Part shown: piece by piece, positions 36,222 to 48,546 of the stretch
How the letters are laid out: each line of letters starts with the position of its first letter
Numbering within the stretch: the first letter of the stretch is position 1
From: Trichoplax adhaerens
Lineage: Eukaryota; Placozoa; Uniplacotomia; Trichoplacea; Trichoplacidae
Reading direction: 5' to 3'
DNA: 64,000 bases
NCBI RefSeq assembly: GCF_000150275.1
Contig: NW_002060963.1
Location: forward strand, 419,093 to 483,092
The notes under the pieces: generated by a model
Seen by the model: only the letters and a program-made list of their open reading frames with translations
What the model was told of the DNA's origin: nothing
Databases searched by the model: none
Made by a program: the position numbers and the translations under genes

Positions 36222-36855
36222 TTTGTAGTCGTCTAATGATTTACGTTTAGTGTCATCGCATGATGAATGACTGAAATTTGTTATAAGATACTGAATAAAT
36301 ATATAGTTTACTGTATGAGAATGTCAGGGATACTGTTTTCTGCGTCAGTCACTTTATGTACTTATTTTACATTGAATCATACTATCGTTATTCATAAAGT
36401 CGGAATGGTTATTACGAATTTTTTCAGCCATTAGAGTGAATCTTACTATAGTACGGTACAGCATTATATAAAGCTAATTACGGTTTATCCATCTAAGGTA
36501 GAAGAAAACTGGTGGAGAGATCTGGCAGTAGTGCTGTGTTTGTAGTCGTCTAATGGTTTACGTTTAGTATCATCGCATGATGAATGACTGAAATTTATTA
36601 TAAGATACTGAATAAATATATAGTTTACGCTGTGAGCATGTCCGGGATACCGTTTTCTGCATCAGTCACTTTATGTACTTATTTTATATTGAATCATACT
36701 TATGATTATTCATAAAGTCGGAATGGTCATTACAAATTTTTTCAGCCATTAGAGTGAATCTTACTATAGTACAGTATAGCACTATATAAAGCTAATTACG
36801 GTTTATCCATCTAGGGTAGAGGAAAACTGGTGGACAGATCTGGTAGTAGCGCTCT
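36222..36855. repeat. 317-bp recent tandem duplication
   Basis: Copies at 36222-36538 and 36539-36855 are near-identical, differing by scattered substitutions (for example CTAATGATTTACG versus CTAATGGTTTACG). The unit is derived from the 3' flank of transporter copy C. Confidence 0.92.
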
Positions 36856-36879
36856 GTAGTATTCTCGGCTTTATTCTTA

Positions 36880-37410
36880 CCACTTGCTGCAGAATGATAT
36901 CTTGTAGTTGAACCATTGAAGCTGTATTGCTCTAAGGCAAGTCTTGTCTTTTGTCGGCTCGTTGTCTAATAGAAGATCCCGCAGCTTCATTTTCCTCTCG
37001 AATCTATTCTACTGTAAGCTAGAGGAAAACTTGCGAAGAGAGCTGGTAGATCACACATAATACAATAATATCTTGTAGATAGACCATTGAAGGTATCATA
37101 TATAGGATAGGTCTTGTCTTTTGTCAGTTAGTTGTGCTGTGTAGTAGAACATCCAACTACTTCACTATCCTCTACGACGTTGCTTTCCTCTCTAATCTAT
37201 TCTAAGCTAGAGGAAAACTTGGGAAGAAAGCTGGTAGAAGGGCTTAGACTAACCTCTCGGCATTGTCCCTGCCTTACATTGTAGAATAATGTCTTATAGA
37301 TAGATCATTGAAACTGTATAGGATAAGTCATGTCTTTTGTCAGTTGGTTGTGCTGTAGAGTAGAACACCAACAGCTTCGTTTTCCTCTCGAATCCATTCT
37401 AGGCTCTTTG
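36880..37410. repeat. ~180-bp degenerate tandem repeat, three units
   Basis: Three units each carry (A)GAATGATATCTTGTAG or AATAATGTCTTATAGATAGA, then CATTGAA, then GTCTTGTCTTTTGTC, then TTCATTTTCCTCTCGAATC or a similar tract. The first two and the last have different lengths, and internal TCTAAGCTAGAGGAAAACTT motifs also recur. Non-coding. Confidence 0.75.
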
Positions 37411-37863
37411 TCGAGGTACTGTACTGGTATCGCAACGAGTTTAGTTATTGCATACATTTTGATTGTTAGTTACTGTACATTATTGTAGATAGGTCCTATC
37501 TGATAGCGCAAAGGTCAGATCGTGTTGTAATCATGTTTAATCTCATGCAGTGTGCGTGCTCTAACATATTTCAAGTTAAGCTTAATTATACTAATTTAGA
37601 TCGAAGGATAGACAGACAGCTGATGTTGTAGGTCCGTATTAACTTTCATATATACAGAGTTCTAGTTTTGATCTTAACAAAGACTGGTGTCTGTGCTCAA
37701 CTGGCTTTTAGAAGCAGTTTCTGTCTTGCAAAAGTGGGTTGCAATAGCTCGAGAAAAACTTGTGGAAAGACCTCGTCTATGTTGGATGTTTTTGAATAAA
37801 AGCGGTAACAGATGCACTAGCTCGCAACGCCTGCGGTTAACGGTAGAGAGCTAGCGGGCATTG

Positions 37864-37919
37864 ATTGGTGATTGGTAACCTCCTGGCTTTTGTTCTTTTG
37901 TTTTCTTGCTCTGACGTCA
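37864..37919. promoter_or_regulatory. Candidate GRHPR promoter elements (two ATTGG boxes and a CRE)
   Basis: About 350-400 bp upstream of the GRHPR start codon lie two closely spaced inverted CCAAT boxes (GATTGGTGATTGGTAACC, from 37863) and a perfect palindromic CRE, TGACGTCA, at 37912-37919. Position and spacing are promoter-like. Binding is inferred from consensus sequence only. Confidence 0.45.
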
Positions 37920-38268
37920 TACAAGTCACGTACGCCAATCCACTTTAATAGAACTTTTCATTTGATAGGATAATATGAACGCGATCAACCGAATAGATAT
38001 TCGTATGGAAATCGACATCGGTTTGCGTAGTAGTTGTCTACATGGAAGTCGATCGCCATCCAAAAAAACACTCACACCCCAAATAAAATTGCCGGTAGCA
38101 TCTCAGCTGATTACTTTGCATCCGGCAGTTTAGCATCCAATTACGGATTGAAGGTGGATATAAAGTTGTCGAGAGGGAAAAGAAATCGCAAGGACTTCAA
38201 GTGAAATCGCTTTCCAGTATTTTGCAATTGTTTGGACAACCAGATTCTCCTATTGAACTACGCTAAGA

Positions 38269-41200
38269 ATGACTCGAGTCTATGTTACGAGATGTTTGCC
38301 TGAGGATAGTGCTCGCCTATTGCAGAAAGATGGGTAAGATTGAGACTAGAAGAGGAGGATAGATAATTTTTAATGCTCGCTATCTTTTCTTCTTACTTAC
38401 TTGCTTGCTCAAACAAGTTGAATTGGAGTCTTATTTTCGTGTTCTATCACCGTATTCATCAGTAGTATGCTAGTGAGTGATAAAAAATGAGCCAAAGGTG
38501 ATTAAAAAAAAATCAAGGTCAATCAACTTGATGAACATGTTGACGATGGCGAATTGGTTCAATGAGAAGAGGTCCAGGGTATGCTCTAAATGAGTCCTCG
38601 AATTTTAGCTTAGTTTATTTTTATATCCAGTTGGCAGTAATGCCTTCAGTGAGGATAACATAAAGGCATCAGATCACTCTGATGATCGCTATAAGGGGAA
38701 CTAGCATTGTTTATATTCGGATATTATTTGATTTTTCTGATAGGAAAAATAGACAAAAGCTAATTCATTAATAAGCGTAGAATTATATATTTTACGTATT
38801 AATAAATGATGATTTATACTGTAAATCTTGATATACTATGTCATATTGAATACGTAATATCATTTCCTTATCGATTTACTTAGTGTAGTAGAGCGTTTCA
38901 TAAGTTATCAATTAGATCCTGGACTTGAAGCTGTAGTACTGCATCGAGGAGAAAATTTCTATTTCCGTTGCAGCTATAATAGTTGTGAAAGACATCCGTT
39001 AGGATTCATTGAGTTGCTATGTTACGCTAACCAGACTCCATCCTGAATGCTCACGATTTCTGATCATGACCAAGATGAAGTAGCAGTCGTAACAACGGCA
39101 GTTAATGTACTTTTATGCAGCATTGTATCTGTTTATAATAGTTCAAGAGCTGAATATCCTCGCTAGGAACAACACTAGCATGACTTAACAATTGCAATTT
39201 TTCTTTCCTTAAAAGAGAAAGCTTCAAATACAAATTGTAAACCTACACTTCCGTACTGATCTGCTCATGAGTCCAAAACATCAATTCCGTTCTTGTTAAC
39301 TCCTTTAATGAGATTAATGCCATTTCCTTCGTGATCATCCTACGGTTATCATTTGATTTTTTATTTCTTAATATAATTACGTTCGATATACATGGAGTAC
39401 ATGTAGTACAATTCATGACATTATGAATCTAAACCTCAATTCCGTTGTTGTAAACTCGTTCAATCAGATCAATGCCATTTCCTTCGTAATGAATCGAAGG
39501 TTATCATTTGATTCATTTCCCAATACATTACAGCATAGTATACTGCAATTACGTTCGATTTAGAGTACAGTGCAATTCATGGTGTTATTATCGTTTGAAT
39601 ATTTCCTAGCTATCGCTGCTATCATAAGAATTCATGATGTTCCTTGAATACTGTAATTCAGCCCTAATTTAGCTTCAGATTAAAATTAAGAATACAGTAT
39701 AGTCCTTGGTGGTTGTAAGACGAACCTAGTTTATGTAGTAAAGTAAAATTTACAAGAAACTGTAGTTGTTGTTTTATTATTTGAAGACACCTTATCACAA
39801 ATGCTTAAAATAAACAGTTATTGTTAACATGGGTCCGCACGCACATACAGTGATGGCATTCTAGATAGATGAATTAGCTGCATTCGCTTTGCAAATCAAT
39901 CAAAACGAATTCTTTAAGCTTACGATTGAACTCTCTACGTTTCCACGTTTTTTGCCGTTTCCTTTCATCTCCGTAATGATTAAAGTGTATTCAAAACGTC
40001 AAGCCATTTATTGAGAGGTTGCGTTTAACATTTTTGTCTAAAGGAAAGAAATTAAAAATTTTTTTAAGCAATGTACAGTATAATTTCAAGTCTTTTATAT
40101 ATCCAGCCATTAAATGGATTTGTTAATGGTTTACTTTATGTAGCATCAACGTCGTCATGAGAAGTACTGATGATGCTATACCAAGACAAGAATTATTAGA
40201 CAATATTCCAGGATGCGATGCACTCATTTGTATGCTGACGGATAAAGTTGACAAAGATGTCCTAGATGCAGCAGGCAAGCATGATACTAAATTAAATCAT
40301 TTAACAAGTATACGCAGTTAATACTGTATTGGTACCATCTCTGCATTAGGATGAATGCTAATTTATTACCTGCTGTTACGATATATTCATAATCACTTTG
40401 GATACATACAATTTTATTGATAAAAATGTAGGAGGTAATTTATTTTTATTTAGCATGTATAACACTAAATTGCATAATTGTCATTACATGGATTGTTAGG
40501 CTATGAGATTGGCCAGATGTATCTGATAACGTTTTTACTCTATTTTATGATACAATAGGTCCAAGTTTAAAGGTTATCGCTACTGTTTCAGTTGGTTTTG
40601 ACCATATTGATTTGGATGAATGTAAAAAGAGGTATTAATATCTTTAAATATATAAAGGCTTTGCTTTTTAGTAAGTGAATAAATAGAAATGAAAGGATTC
40701 AACATCTTCATAATAAGTGTGTTGTTCAGTATTTATTTTGAATATTGTATATTAAAGAATGAATAATACTTTACGGTTTAAAATTTTTCATCGTAATACT
40801 CGTAGAATTATACATAGTATGGTATTAATATTTGAGCTTTGTGTGCAGATAAAATTCGATAAAATATAAAAAGTCTGAAAATGTCTCTAAATTAGCGTTT
40901 AATGATCGTTAATTATATTTGTATCACCAAACTTCCGTCTTTGAAACTAGGAATATCGTTGTCAGTAACACCCCAAGAGTGTCAACAGACGCAGTAGTAA
41001 GTGTTCAATTTTATTAACACGATGACTTGAGTTTACCCTTAATTGTCAGAAATGAATAAAGACGTTTTCTATCTTGACAGGCTGAATTAACCGTAGCCTT
41101 ACTTTTGGCCACGTCCAGGCGTCTTATGGAGTGTGCTAATGCTGTAAAAAAGTTAGTCCTTATAGATTACAATAAATTAGAGCTAATAAGATTCTAATCC

Positions 41201-42613
41201 GGCTATTACAACTTGCTTTATTTTATTAGTGGTGATTGGAAAAGTTGGGGTTTACTTTGGATGTGTGGAACCGAACTACGAGGCAGTACTGTTGGTATTT
41301 TTGGCCTTGGACGAATCGGTACATGCAGATAACGATACTCAATTATTTTAATTTTACCTTCGATTACCATCTTGATTCTAAAGAAAATGCTAACTGCGTA
41401 CTTACATGTCACTAATTTACGCTTGTCTATACCGTATGAATGATATTTACTGTAGGTATCGCTATCGCTACACGCTTACAGTGTTTTGGAGTAAAACAAT
41501 TTTACTATACTGATATCGTAGAGGTACCTCAAGGTTTGTGTTTTAATTCCAAATTATTATCTAATTTTCTTTTCTTACCTTCACATTTAAGTAAAATTGC
41601 CTATATGAGAGTTAACTGTAGCGACTAATGTATAATTTTCATATCAAAAACTAATTGAAATTTTGTTCAAACAGCCTCTAAATTTGGTGCCGAGAGAGGT
41701 AATAGGGTATTTTCAATGGAAATCTAATTCTTGTACCATTACTAATTATTATTTTGCATTGATTAGTTGAAATTGAAGATCTCTTAAAAAGCTGTGATTT
41801 CATAATCATCAATTGCGCATTAACACCGGAGACAGCGGGTAATTTTTCAGACTGTAGAGATAGTAGATTTAATCTAAGATTTAGTTAGTTTGCAATGTGC
41901 TATTAACTAATGTAATTTTACTTTCTTTAGGCCTTTTTAACGAGAAAGCATTTGCAAAAATGAAGAACAATTGCGTTCTTGTTAATGCTGCTAGGTAAAC
42001 TATTAAGGCAATCACTAGTAGTATACAAAGGAAATAAAGCGGATTGAGATGTCAAGATTTTCTTATGAAATTATATCCACAATTTAATAACTATCTCTTC
42101 CAAGTATCGGATAATTTGTAACCGTGTGCACTATGAATAGTATTGAATAAAATTTTTGCTTAATAGGGATTTAAAGAAATTAAAAAAACGTTTCTGTCAC
42201 AACTTTTATTAGGGGCGGCGTGATCAACCAGAAAGATTTATACCAAGCACTAGTCTCCGGAGCCATCAAGGTAAGTTTAATCTAATTGAATTACTACAAC
42301 TAACATTGTTCGCTATTGGAGTAAATATAATTTTATAATAATTAAATGTATAAAAGGGTGCTGGACTTGATGTAACTGACCCGGAACCAATGGCGAAAGA
42401 TGATCCATTACTGACCTTAAATAACTGCGGTAATTACATTAATAAGCATATAGAACCTCTGGAGTATACTTATAATTTACATATTTCTTAGTTGTTTTGC
42501 CACACATCGGTAGTAATACCATGGAAACAAGAACGGAAATGGCCAGTTTAGCGGTTAACAACGTCTTGGCTGTCTTGGATGGTAAACCACTGCTAACCCC
42601 AGTTCCACGTTAA
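38269..42613 (+). CDS. GRHPR: Glyoxylate/hydroxypyruvate reductase
   Basis: Thirteen exons: 38269-38333, 40144-40274, 40559-40631, 40951-40996, 41081-41151, 41230-41318, 41456-41533, 41675-41698 (24 nt), 41767-41838, 41931-41994, 42213-42270, 42357-42429, 42492-42613; 321 aa (human GRHPR 328). This D-2-hydroxyacid dehydrogenase reduces glyoxylate to glycolate and hydroxypyruvate to D-glycerate with NADPH/NADH. The N terminus [18 protein letters not shown] and the nucleotide-binding GIFGLGRIG (~150-158) match the family. The catalytic triad is Arg238 (NAARGG), Glu267 (DPEP) and His286 (LPHIGS). Intron 2 has a GC donor (G|GCAAGC at 40275) with a TAG acceptor; phase and protein continuity ([12 protein letters not shown]) support it. 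Intron 1 is 1.8 kb, by far the longest. Confidence 0.96.
39281..39590. repeat. ~155-bp tandem duplication in GRHPR intron 1
   Basis: Two copies (from 39281 and 39436) share TCAATTCCGTT.TTGT, ATGCCATTTCCTTCGT, GGTTATCATTTGATT and AATTACGTTCGAT. Moderate divergence and indels. Confidence 0.8.
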
Positions 42614-44339
42614 GTCTTTCTTCGATTCAGGAATACTGCAATGTCAAATACTGGCTTTCACCCTATAGCAAACATGTCGTCAACCACAACATGCCCGTTT
42701 ATCGTATATTGTAAATGTGTGATGTATATTTATTGTCCATATATAACATTTTAAAGTTATTGAGTTTGATTATATTAGCGGATTCTCGTATTAAACAGCA
42801 GGTAAATGGATACTTTTCTGTAGACAAAGAAACGACTTTCCACTAGCTAGAACGAAACGAAATATCTGATACACAATCTTTAAAGTTAACTACAAATTTC
42901 CTCGATGAGGCTTTAAGCTGCCCCCTAGTCCCTATAATCTAGCATTTAGATATGAGATCTTGACTATAGTAAAATTATAGTCATTGGTGTTTGAAATTAA
43001 AAATAAATGTACCTATTATTCATAGGTTGATTGACATTTAAAAATATTTATTCTCTTGCCATAACTTAATACCGTTAAAGTGACATCCACGTACATATGC
43101 GTATATATAACGAAATGTCAATTAAGACACTGCTCTTCTGTCTCGAACAAGTACTGCATGCTAAAAACTAGTTAGCTGGTCCTAGGCAAGTGATTTTGAT
43201 CATTCTTTGTTAGCAACAGGAAGAATGTTTGTATAGAATATGTGCTCCTTAGCAGTATTCAATTTTATGAATTATATATATGTGTTTTACATTATACGCG
43301 TACACATACCAAATTATTAGTTTACAAAACTAATAGAACTGTTGCGTTCTGGACTATTTGTACTAAGTATTAATAGCCATCGAAGCTATTATTAATAGAA
43401 CTGTTCCCGTATTTTAAGCTATACACTTGTCGATGGCTTGCTACAGATTACTAAACTTATTGCAATTTATGCAAAAGCCAACAAGTCTGTAATAGCATAC
43501 GAATTTATATTACTATGGTCATGCAATAGCATTCCAATATGCGTCCAGTATCTGAGCTCAATAGATAGCTGGCAAGCAGGTTAAAGAGTCTCAATTGTTA
43601 GGTTGCCTTATTATTTGGCATGTTTTGCAGAGCTCTGCGCTGGAAAGTTAGGTAGAAGCAGCTGTGGCCACTTCTTAGTTATATCTAAATGATATATGTA
43701 CGTTATATCATGATGAAAACAAACAACAGCTGAATGCCGGTTTTGCACTCCATTTGTAACAAACCATAAAATAAATCCTTCTAGATTTACTACCGATGCT
43801 ATCTAGCCTAAAATATCCAGAAAGGAAGACTGTCAGCCATGATCGTTAAATTAAAGGCATTAATAGGGGTCCTTTTTCAGAATTCTATACAAATTATAGT
43901 ATTGGTACTGATTCACGAGCTTCATTAATAGGTATCATACTACACTCGGATTGTACACCTATTTCGCGCTTGCATAGCTTACTATAGTAGCTGCAGCGGT
44001 GGTCCGCTATAGCCCAACCCAAACACATGTCTGTAACACATACAAATACAGTACGAATCCGTTGCAGAAGTGGCATTTTCCTCTTCTCTCGTCCAATTTG
44101 CCTTTCCTCGCGCTTATTTCTATTCCATAGTATCGAAAACAAACTACCAGGAAGGATCAAATTTAGCAAAATTTTGATCGTCATTAGTGTAAAGAGCAGA
44201 AAATTAATCAGTTCCTTGATCAGTTAACCCTCGTTAAGGCTATTCTATCAACCTTTACATTGTATTGCTGCTTGGGAAGCAATACGGATGCTAACAGTGA
44301 TTGATTTGAGTAGCAAAAATTCAATTTGGATTTGATAAC
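42614..44339. other. Intergenic region GRHPR-MUS81
   Basis: 3' UTR of GRHPR followed by about 1.6 kb without recognisable exons. The overlapping opposite-strand frames at 43894-44184 and 44027-44227 show no family motif and look fortuitous. Confidence 0.45.
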
Positions 44340-47300
44340 ATGGCCGAAGACAAAAGTGCCAACAAACTCTTTCTAAGATGGTTAAGAGAATGGTATCAGG
44401 ATGCTAGTGATAAAGATTCGAAGATGCGATTTGTATATAAAAAGGTAAAAAGTTAGCCTGTAGCATTAATGGCTTAGTGGATTATACGGTGTAGACCTAG
44501 AGGTGATTCGGCCAGTTGTTTGTCAAGCAGTCAGACGTTCCCTGCAATGGCCCATCGAGAAAGTTCACATATAACAGCGGCAGACATTCGAAAATGGAAG
44601 ATATTGTCACGTCCGATGTTGTAGTTTTAATTACCATTCCAATTGCTTCAAATTTTCTATGGTGCTTTAGCCGGTTAATTTATCCATTCTATGTTAGTCT
44701 TTGTCCATATGCAGAGCCTTGAAAACATGATTTTTAATTCCTTGCCGATGATACCTGTTCGACATGTTGTTATGCAGATGATTCGGTAAATTGAGCTCAA
44801 CTCTGCGCAGTATAGTAGTGAAAGCTGGATCAAAGGTTGAGATATCGAATAGCTTAGGATTAGCAAGTGCTAATTATAAATTATACTCCAAATCTCTATG
44901 CAAAATCAAATTCTTCTTTTTCCAAATGCTACCCAGTATAGTTGTTTACAAACTACAGGCAGTAAATTGGAGTTTTACAGTTGACTGCTAAGATTGCGCA
45001 CAGCTAATCGAATTCGATGGTCTAAATTGAAGTTTGCTATTGATTGAATTACCATAGGCTATTAAATCATTATCATCATACCCGCCACCTATTACCGATG
45101 TCCATGCGTTGAAGCAACTGCAAAATTTCGGAGTTAAGCTATGCAAAAGCCTTGGCGAAAAATTACAGCAATATCTGGACGAAGGCAGTAAGTGATCTAG
45201 TATAATCTTTACCGGTCGTAATACGTCTTATGCTTGCTATTCATGATGGCATAAATCAATCCAATGCAAAGCATCTAATCGCAGTAGTAATGTATCAATA
45301 TTTCGTCTTCAACTTTGTTTTCCTAGCATGTATTGCTAATTTTTAAGTAAGTTAGAGATTGTTGTTAATTCTTGCATCTAGATACACTTCCTACTCATTC
45401 TGTAAATCCAGTAAAGAAAGCGACACCACCTATACCAAAAACCAGTGCCAAACAGCGTCCAATATCTAAAAGCAATCGTCCTAGCAAGACTCAGACCAAG
45501 CAACCTCTAGTAAGTGTCAAGTTGTAGATTTAAGCTTAAATTGTCAATTCTACTCTAAACATTATTATAGGTGATGTAAAAGAAAGGAAAATGCAATATA
45601 ACACAGCTATACTTATTATTATTTAGAAAAAGAAGGCAGACACAGCACGGCAAAGAAGAGCTGATCGAAAAACAAGCGTTGAACCGGACGATGATAATGC
45701 AAACCAAGACTTAGCGAGTACCAGTAGCGATGAAATCCTCTTCAGTACCGGAATTGATCAATCCTCAGGTCGCAAGCATCGCAATACAGCACGTAAAAGT
45801 TGTCCCATTAATCTAGATGACTTTTACACCAGGTAAATAAAAATATTAAAGAAGCTGTGACTTGATCTAAAATCAGGGAGTGTGGATGTATAGCAAGAGA
45901 AATTACTGTCTCTCATTACTCCTCCAATGAAATAAAGTTAGGCAAACTTACTACATATCACTCTAGGTTCTGTATATATTTCTAGTGCAGTAGTGCAGTA
46001 TATTTCGAGTTTATCAAGTTTGAGACAAGTGTATATTTTAATATTAGTCCCTACGTTTCATTGCCCAGTTATTAAAATGAGATATACTATATTACAGATT
46101 ATTAGCATTTCATCTCTTCAGCTTAAACATGCAATTGAAGCACTGCTATCTAGAAAGTAGTTGGCGTACGCCCAACTAATGTAAGCTTATATTTTAATAA
46201 AAATTCAAGCTTGAAATATTGGTATATTGATGAGAATAAGAATACCGTTATGGCAAGAAAGAAATCTAAACTCATTTTTAATGGTATGTCTTTATAATAA
46301 CGTCGTCTGCACACTCGATACAACTGCAGAATTTGTCATTTTGCAAACGGCTCGGTTATTTTACAAAATGACCAATTATCTATACGATAAATGACATATA
46401 GATGTAGAGTGCATAAGTAGGCTTCATGCTTTTTATTTGCTTACTGCGGTCTATGGGCTTAAAGTTAATCTAGTTGAAACTTAATTTCCAGTAATTGCTA
46501 TTATGCGTGTATAGTTACTTAAACGACCATGTCCTATTTTGTTGCAACAGATGCAGGGCAAAAATTATATACTATCAAAACTACATTTAGTCAACTTGTT
46601 TCATCAAAGGTAAAATATCGCCTTGATGAAAATCAAGATCAGTCCAAGTAAGTTGCAGTTTGACATTGTTACTCATTCCTCAATTGAACAGATGTGTATA
46701 GGTTTACTTGTTTATTATGATAGAGAGATGATTAGATACTGCTATTACAGTGAGGATACTGTCATTTTTTCTCCGTCAAACTAACTCCTGTTTATAAAAT
46801 AAAGCGATAGCGAATTCATTATTGCCTACCTCCATCATGATTACGCTAGTGAATTATGCAATCCGCCACGTGAATTATGCAATCTGCCACGCGATTCTAC
46901 ATATGGTATGTCAGGCTCACTGTACGAGATATAAATTCACCAAGTTGATACAGATTTAGCGGATACCACTTCTATCTACAGTATATATCTTAGCAAGCCT
47001 TCATTATTTTACTATGTTGATGACTAATTTGTGACCTCATTCATAGATTCACGTGCTGTAGAATTTGGATCTAGGGAAACTACAACGTCTTCGAGAAAAT
47101 GTGCATTTAAGCTTCAGCCTGGTATGTTTGTATCAATTATATTCTATGCTTGCATAGTTGAATATCGCTAAATAACCCTGTCTTAATAACTTCTGTACTT
47201 AAATCCTTCGTTATTGTCTTTCCAAAAAATTAATTACTTAGACGACTATAGGATCTGCTTATGTGTTGATAATCAAGAAATGAGCGGGTACAGCAGCTGT

Positions 47301-48546
47301 TCTGTCATAAAATATTGCATGGAACCTTAAAATAAATTTTATTTATGTAAATTTGATTTAATCTCCAGGAGAAGTACCACAATTGATTTTGGAGGTTTTT
47401 TCGATACTTGCGGTAGTATCTTGTTTACACTTAATTTGTAAACGAATCTTTTTATCAATTTGTTATAACGTTTAGTAACAAATTTTTACAGACTTTATCT
47501 ACGACAAACGCAAATTACATCTTGGCGACTTTCTTTGGGTAGCGAAAGATAAAAATAGTATGCTGGCGTTGAATATGTATTAGATATTAGCAAAGTAGTA
47601 ATATTAATTTATCAATTGCTCTTTCATCTTCAATGTCATATATACCCTATACAAGGTGATAGGGAACTTGTAATAGACTGTATTGTTGAAAGGAAAAGTA
47701 TGGATGATCTCGGTTCTAGCATTAAAGACGGCAGATATCATGAGCAAAAGGTAAATGATGAATAGTACCTACATTTAGAACTTACTGTAAGAAATTAGGT
47801 AAGTAAACCCTGGTATTACTAAATTTTTTCTTGATTTAAATGTAAAATGTACTTGTTTATCATTCTCATTACTTAACAGTTTCGGCTCGGGAAGTGTGAA
47901 ATGAATAAAATTTTCTACGTAGCTGAAAATTCTAATAGTTCTGGTGTCGGTATACCAATATCCAGATTACATCAAGCAATACTAAATACTCGCGTATGAA
48001 TAAAGTTTTATTGGATTTACGTGAAACTTTACGTCGATATGCTTTAATCATTTTGTTAACTTTAGGTTGTAGACGACTTTGCTGTTTGGGTTACTCAAAG
48101 TTGGAAAGAAACGGCCGAATTTATTGCCGCTCTTACGAAAAGTCTTCAACATATGTATCGGGTTAATATATTCATGATTCAGCTAACTTATGGTATTGTT
48201 ACAACCCAATATTTATTACGAGATATTATATACTCCTTTGCTCTAGGGTAAAACTTTATACTGTGCAGCAGATCAATGTGATGTAGCCTATGCTGATGAT
48301 TACTTACCTACGTTCGAAATGTTTAATAAAAGATTCGTGAAGAACAAGGTAATATAACAAAATTATAAGTAATTACTGTTGAGCAGTTATTATCTATGCA
48401 ATTGACATTATTTTATGTACTGTACACTTGCAAATCAGAAAATGACTGTCAAAGAAGCATTTGTTAAACTATTACTTCCAATCAGTGGTGCATCACCTGA
48501 TAAGGCATTTGCGATTGTAAATGTCTACCCGACTGTTAACCAGTAA
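44340..48546 (+). CDS. MUS81: Crossover junction endonuclease MUS81
   Basis: Exons 44340-44444, 45058-45187, 45382-45509, 45627-45832, 46210-46283, 46551-46647, 46805-46905, 47047-47121, 47242-47287, 47369-47412, 47492-47557, 47656-47750, 47880-47993, 48066-48161, 48247-48348, 48439-48546; about 528 aa. MUS81 is the catalytic half of the MUS81-EME structure-selective nuclease that cuts stalled forks and recombination intermediates in the nucleus. The N-terminal HhH region (NKLFLRWLREWYQDA), a basic linker, and the XPF-type nuclease core are clear: CVDNQE, RKLHLGDFLWVA (Asp348) and the catalytic VERKSMDD (Glu369-Lys371). The C-terminal part (AYADDYLPTFEMFNKRFVKN, then PISGASPDKA) begins the tandem HhH. 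The frame meets TAA directly after VNQ (48544-48546). A donor-like GTAAGC overlaps it, so a further exon is possible. The usual winged-helix was not found. Confidence 0.92.
46862..46903 (+). repeat. In-frame 21-bp duplication in MUS81
   Basis: GTGAATTATGCAATCCGCCAC is followed directly by the same unit with one change (CTGCC). It doubles the peptide ELCNPPR/ELCNLPR in the linker before the nuclease domain. Confidence 0.9.
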
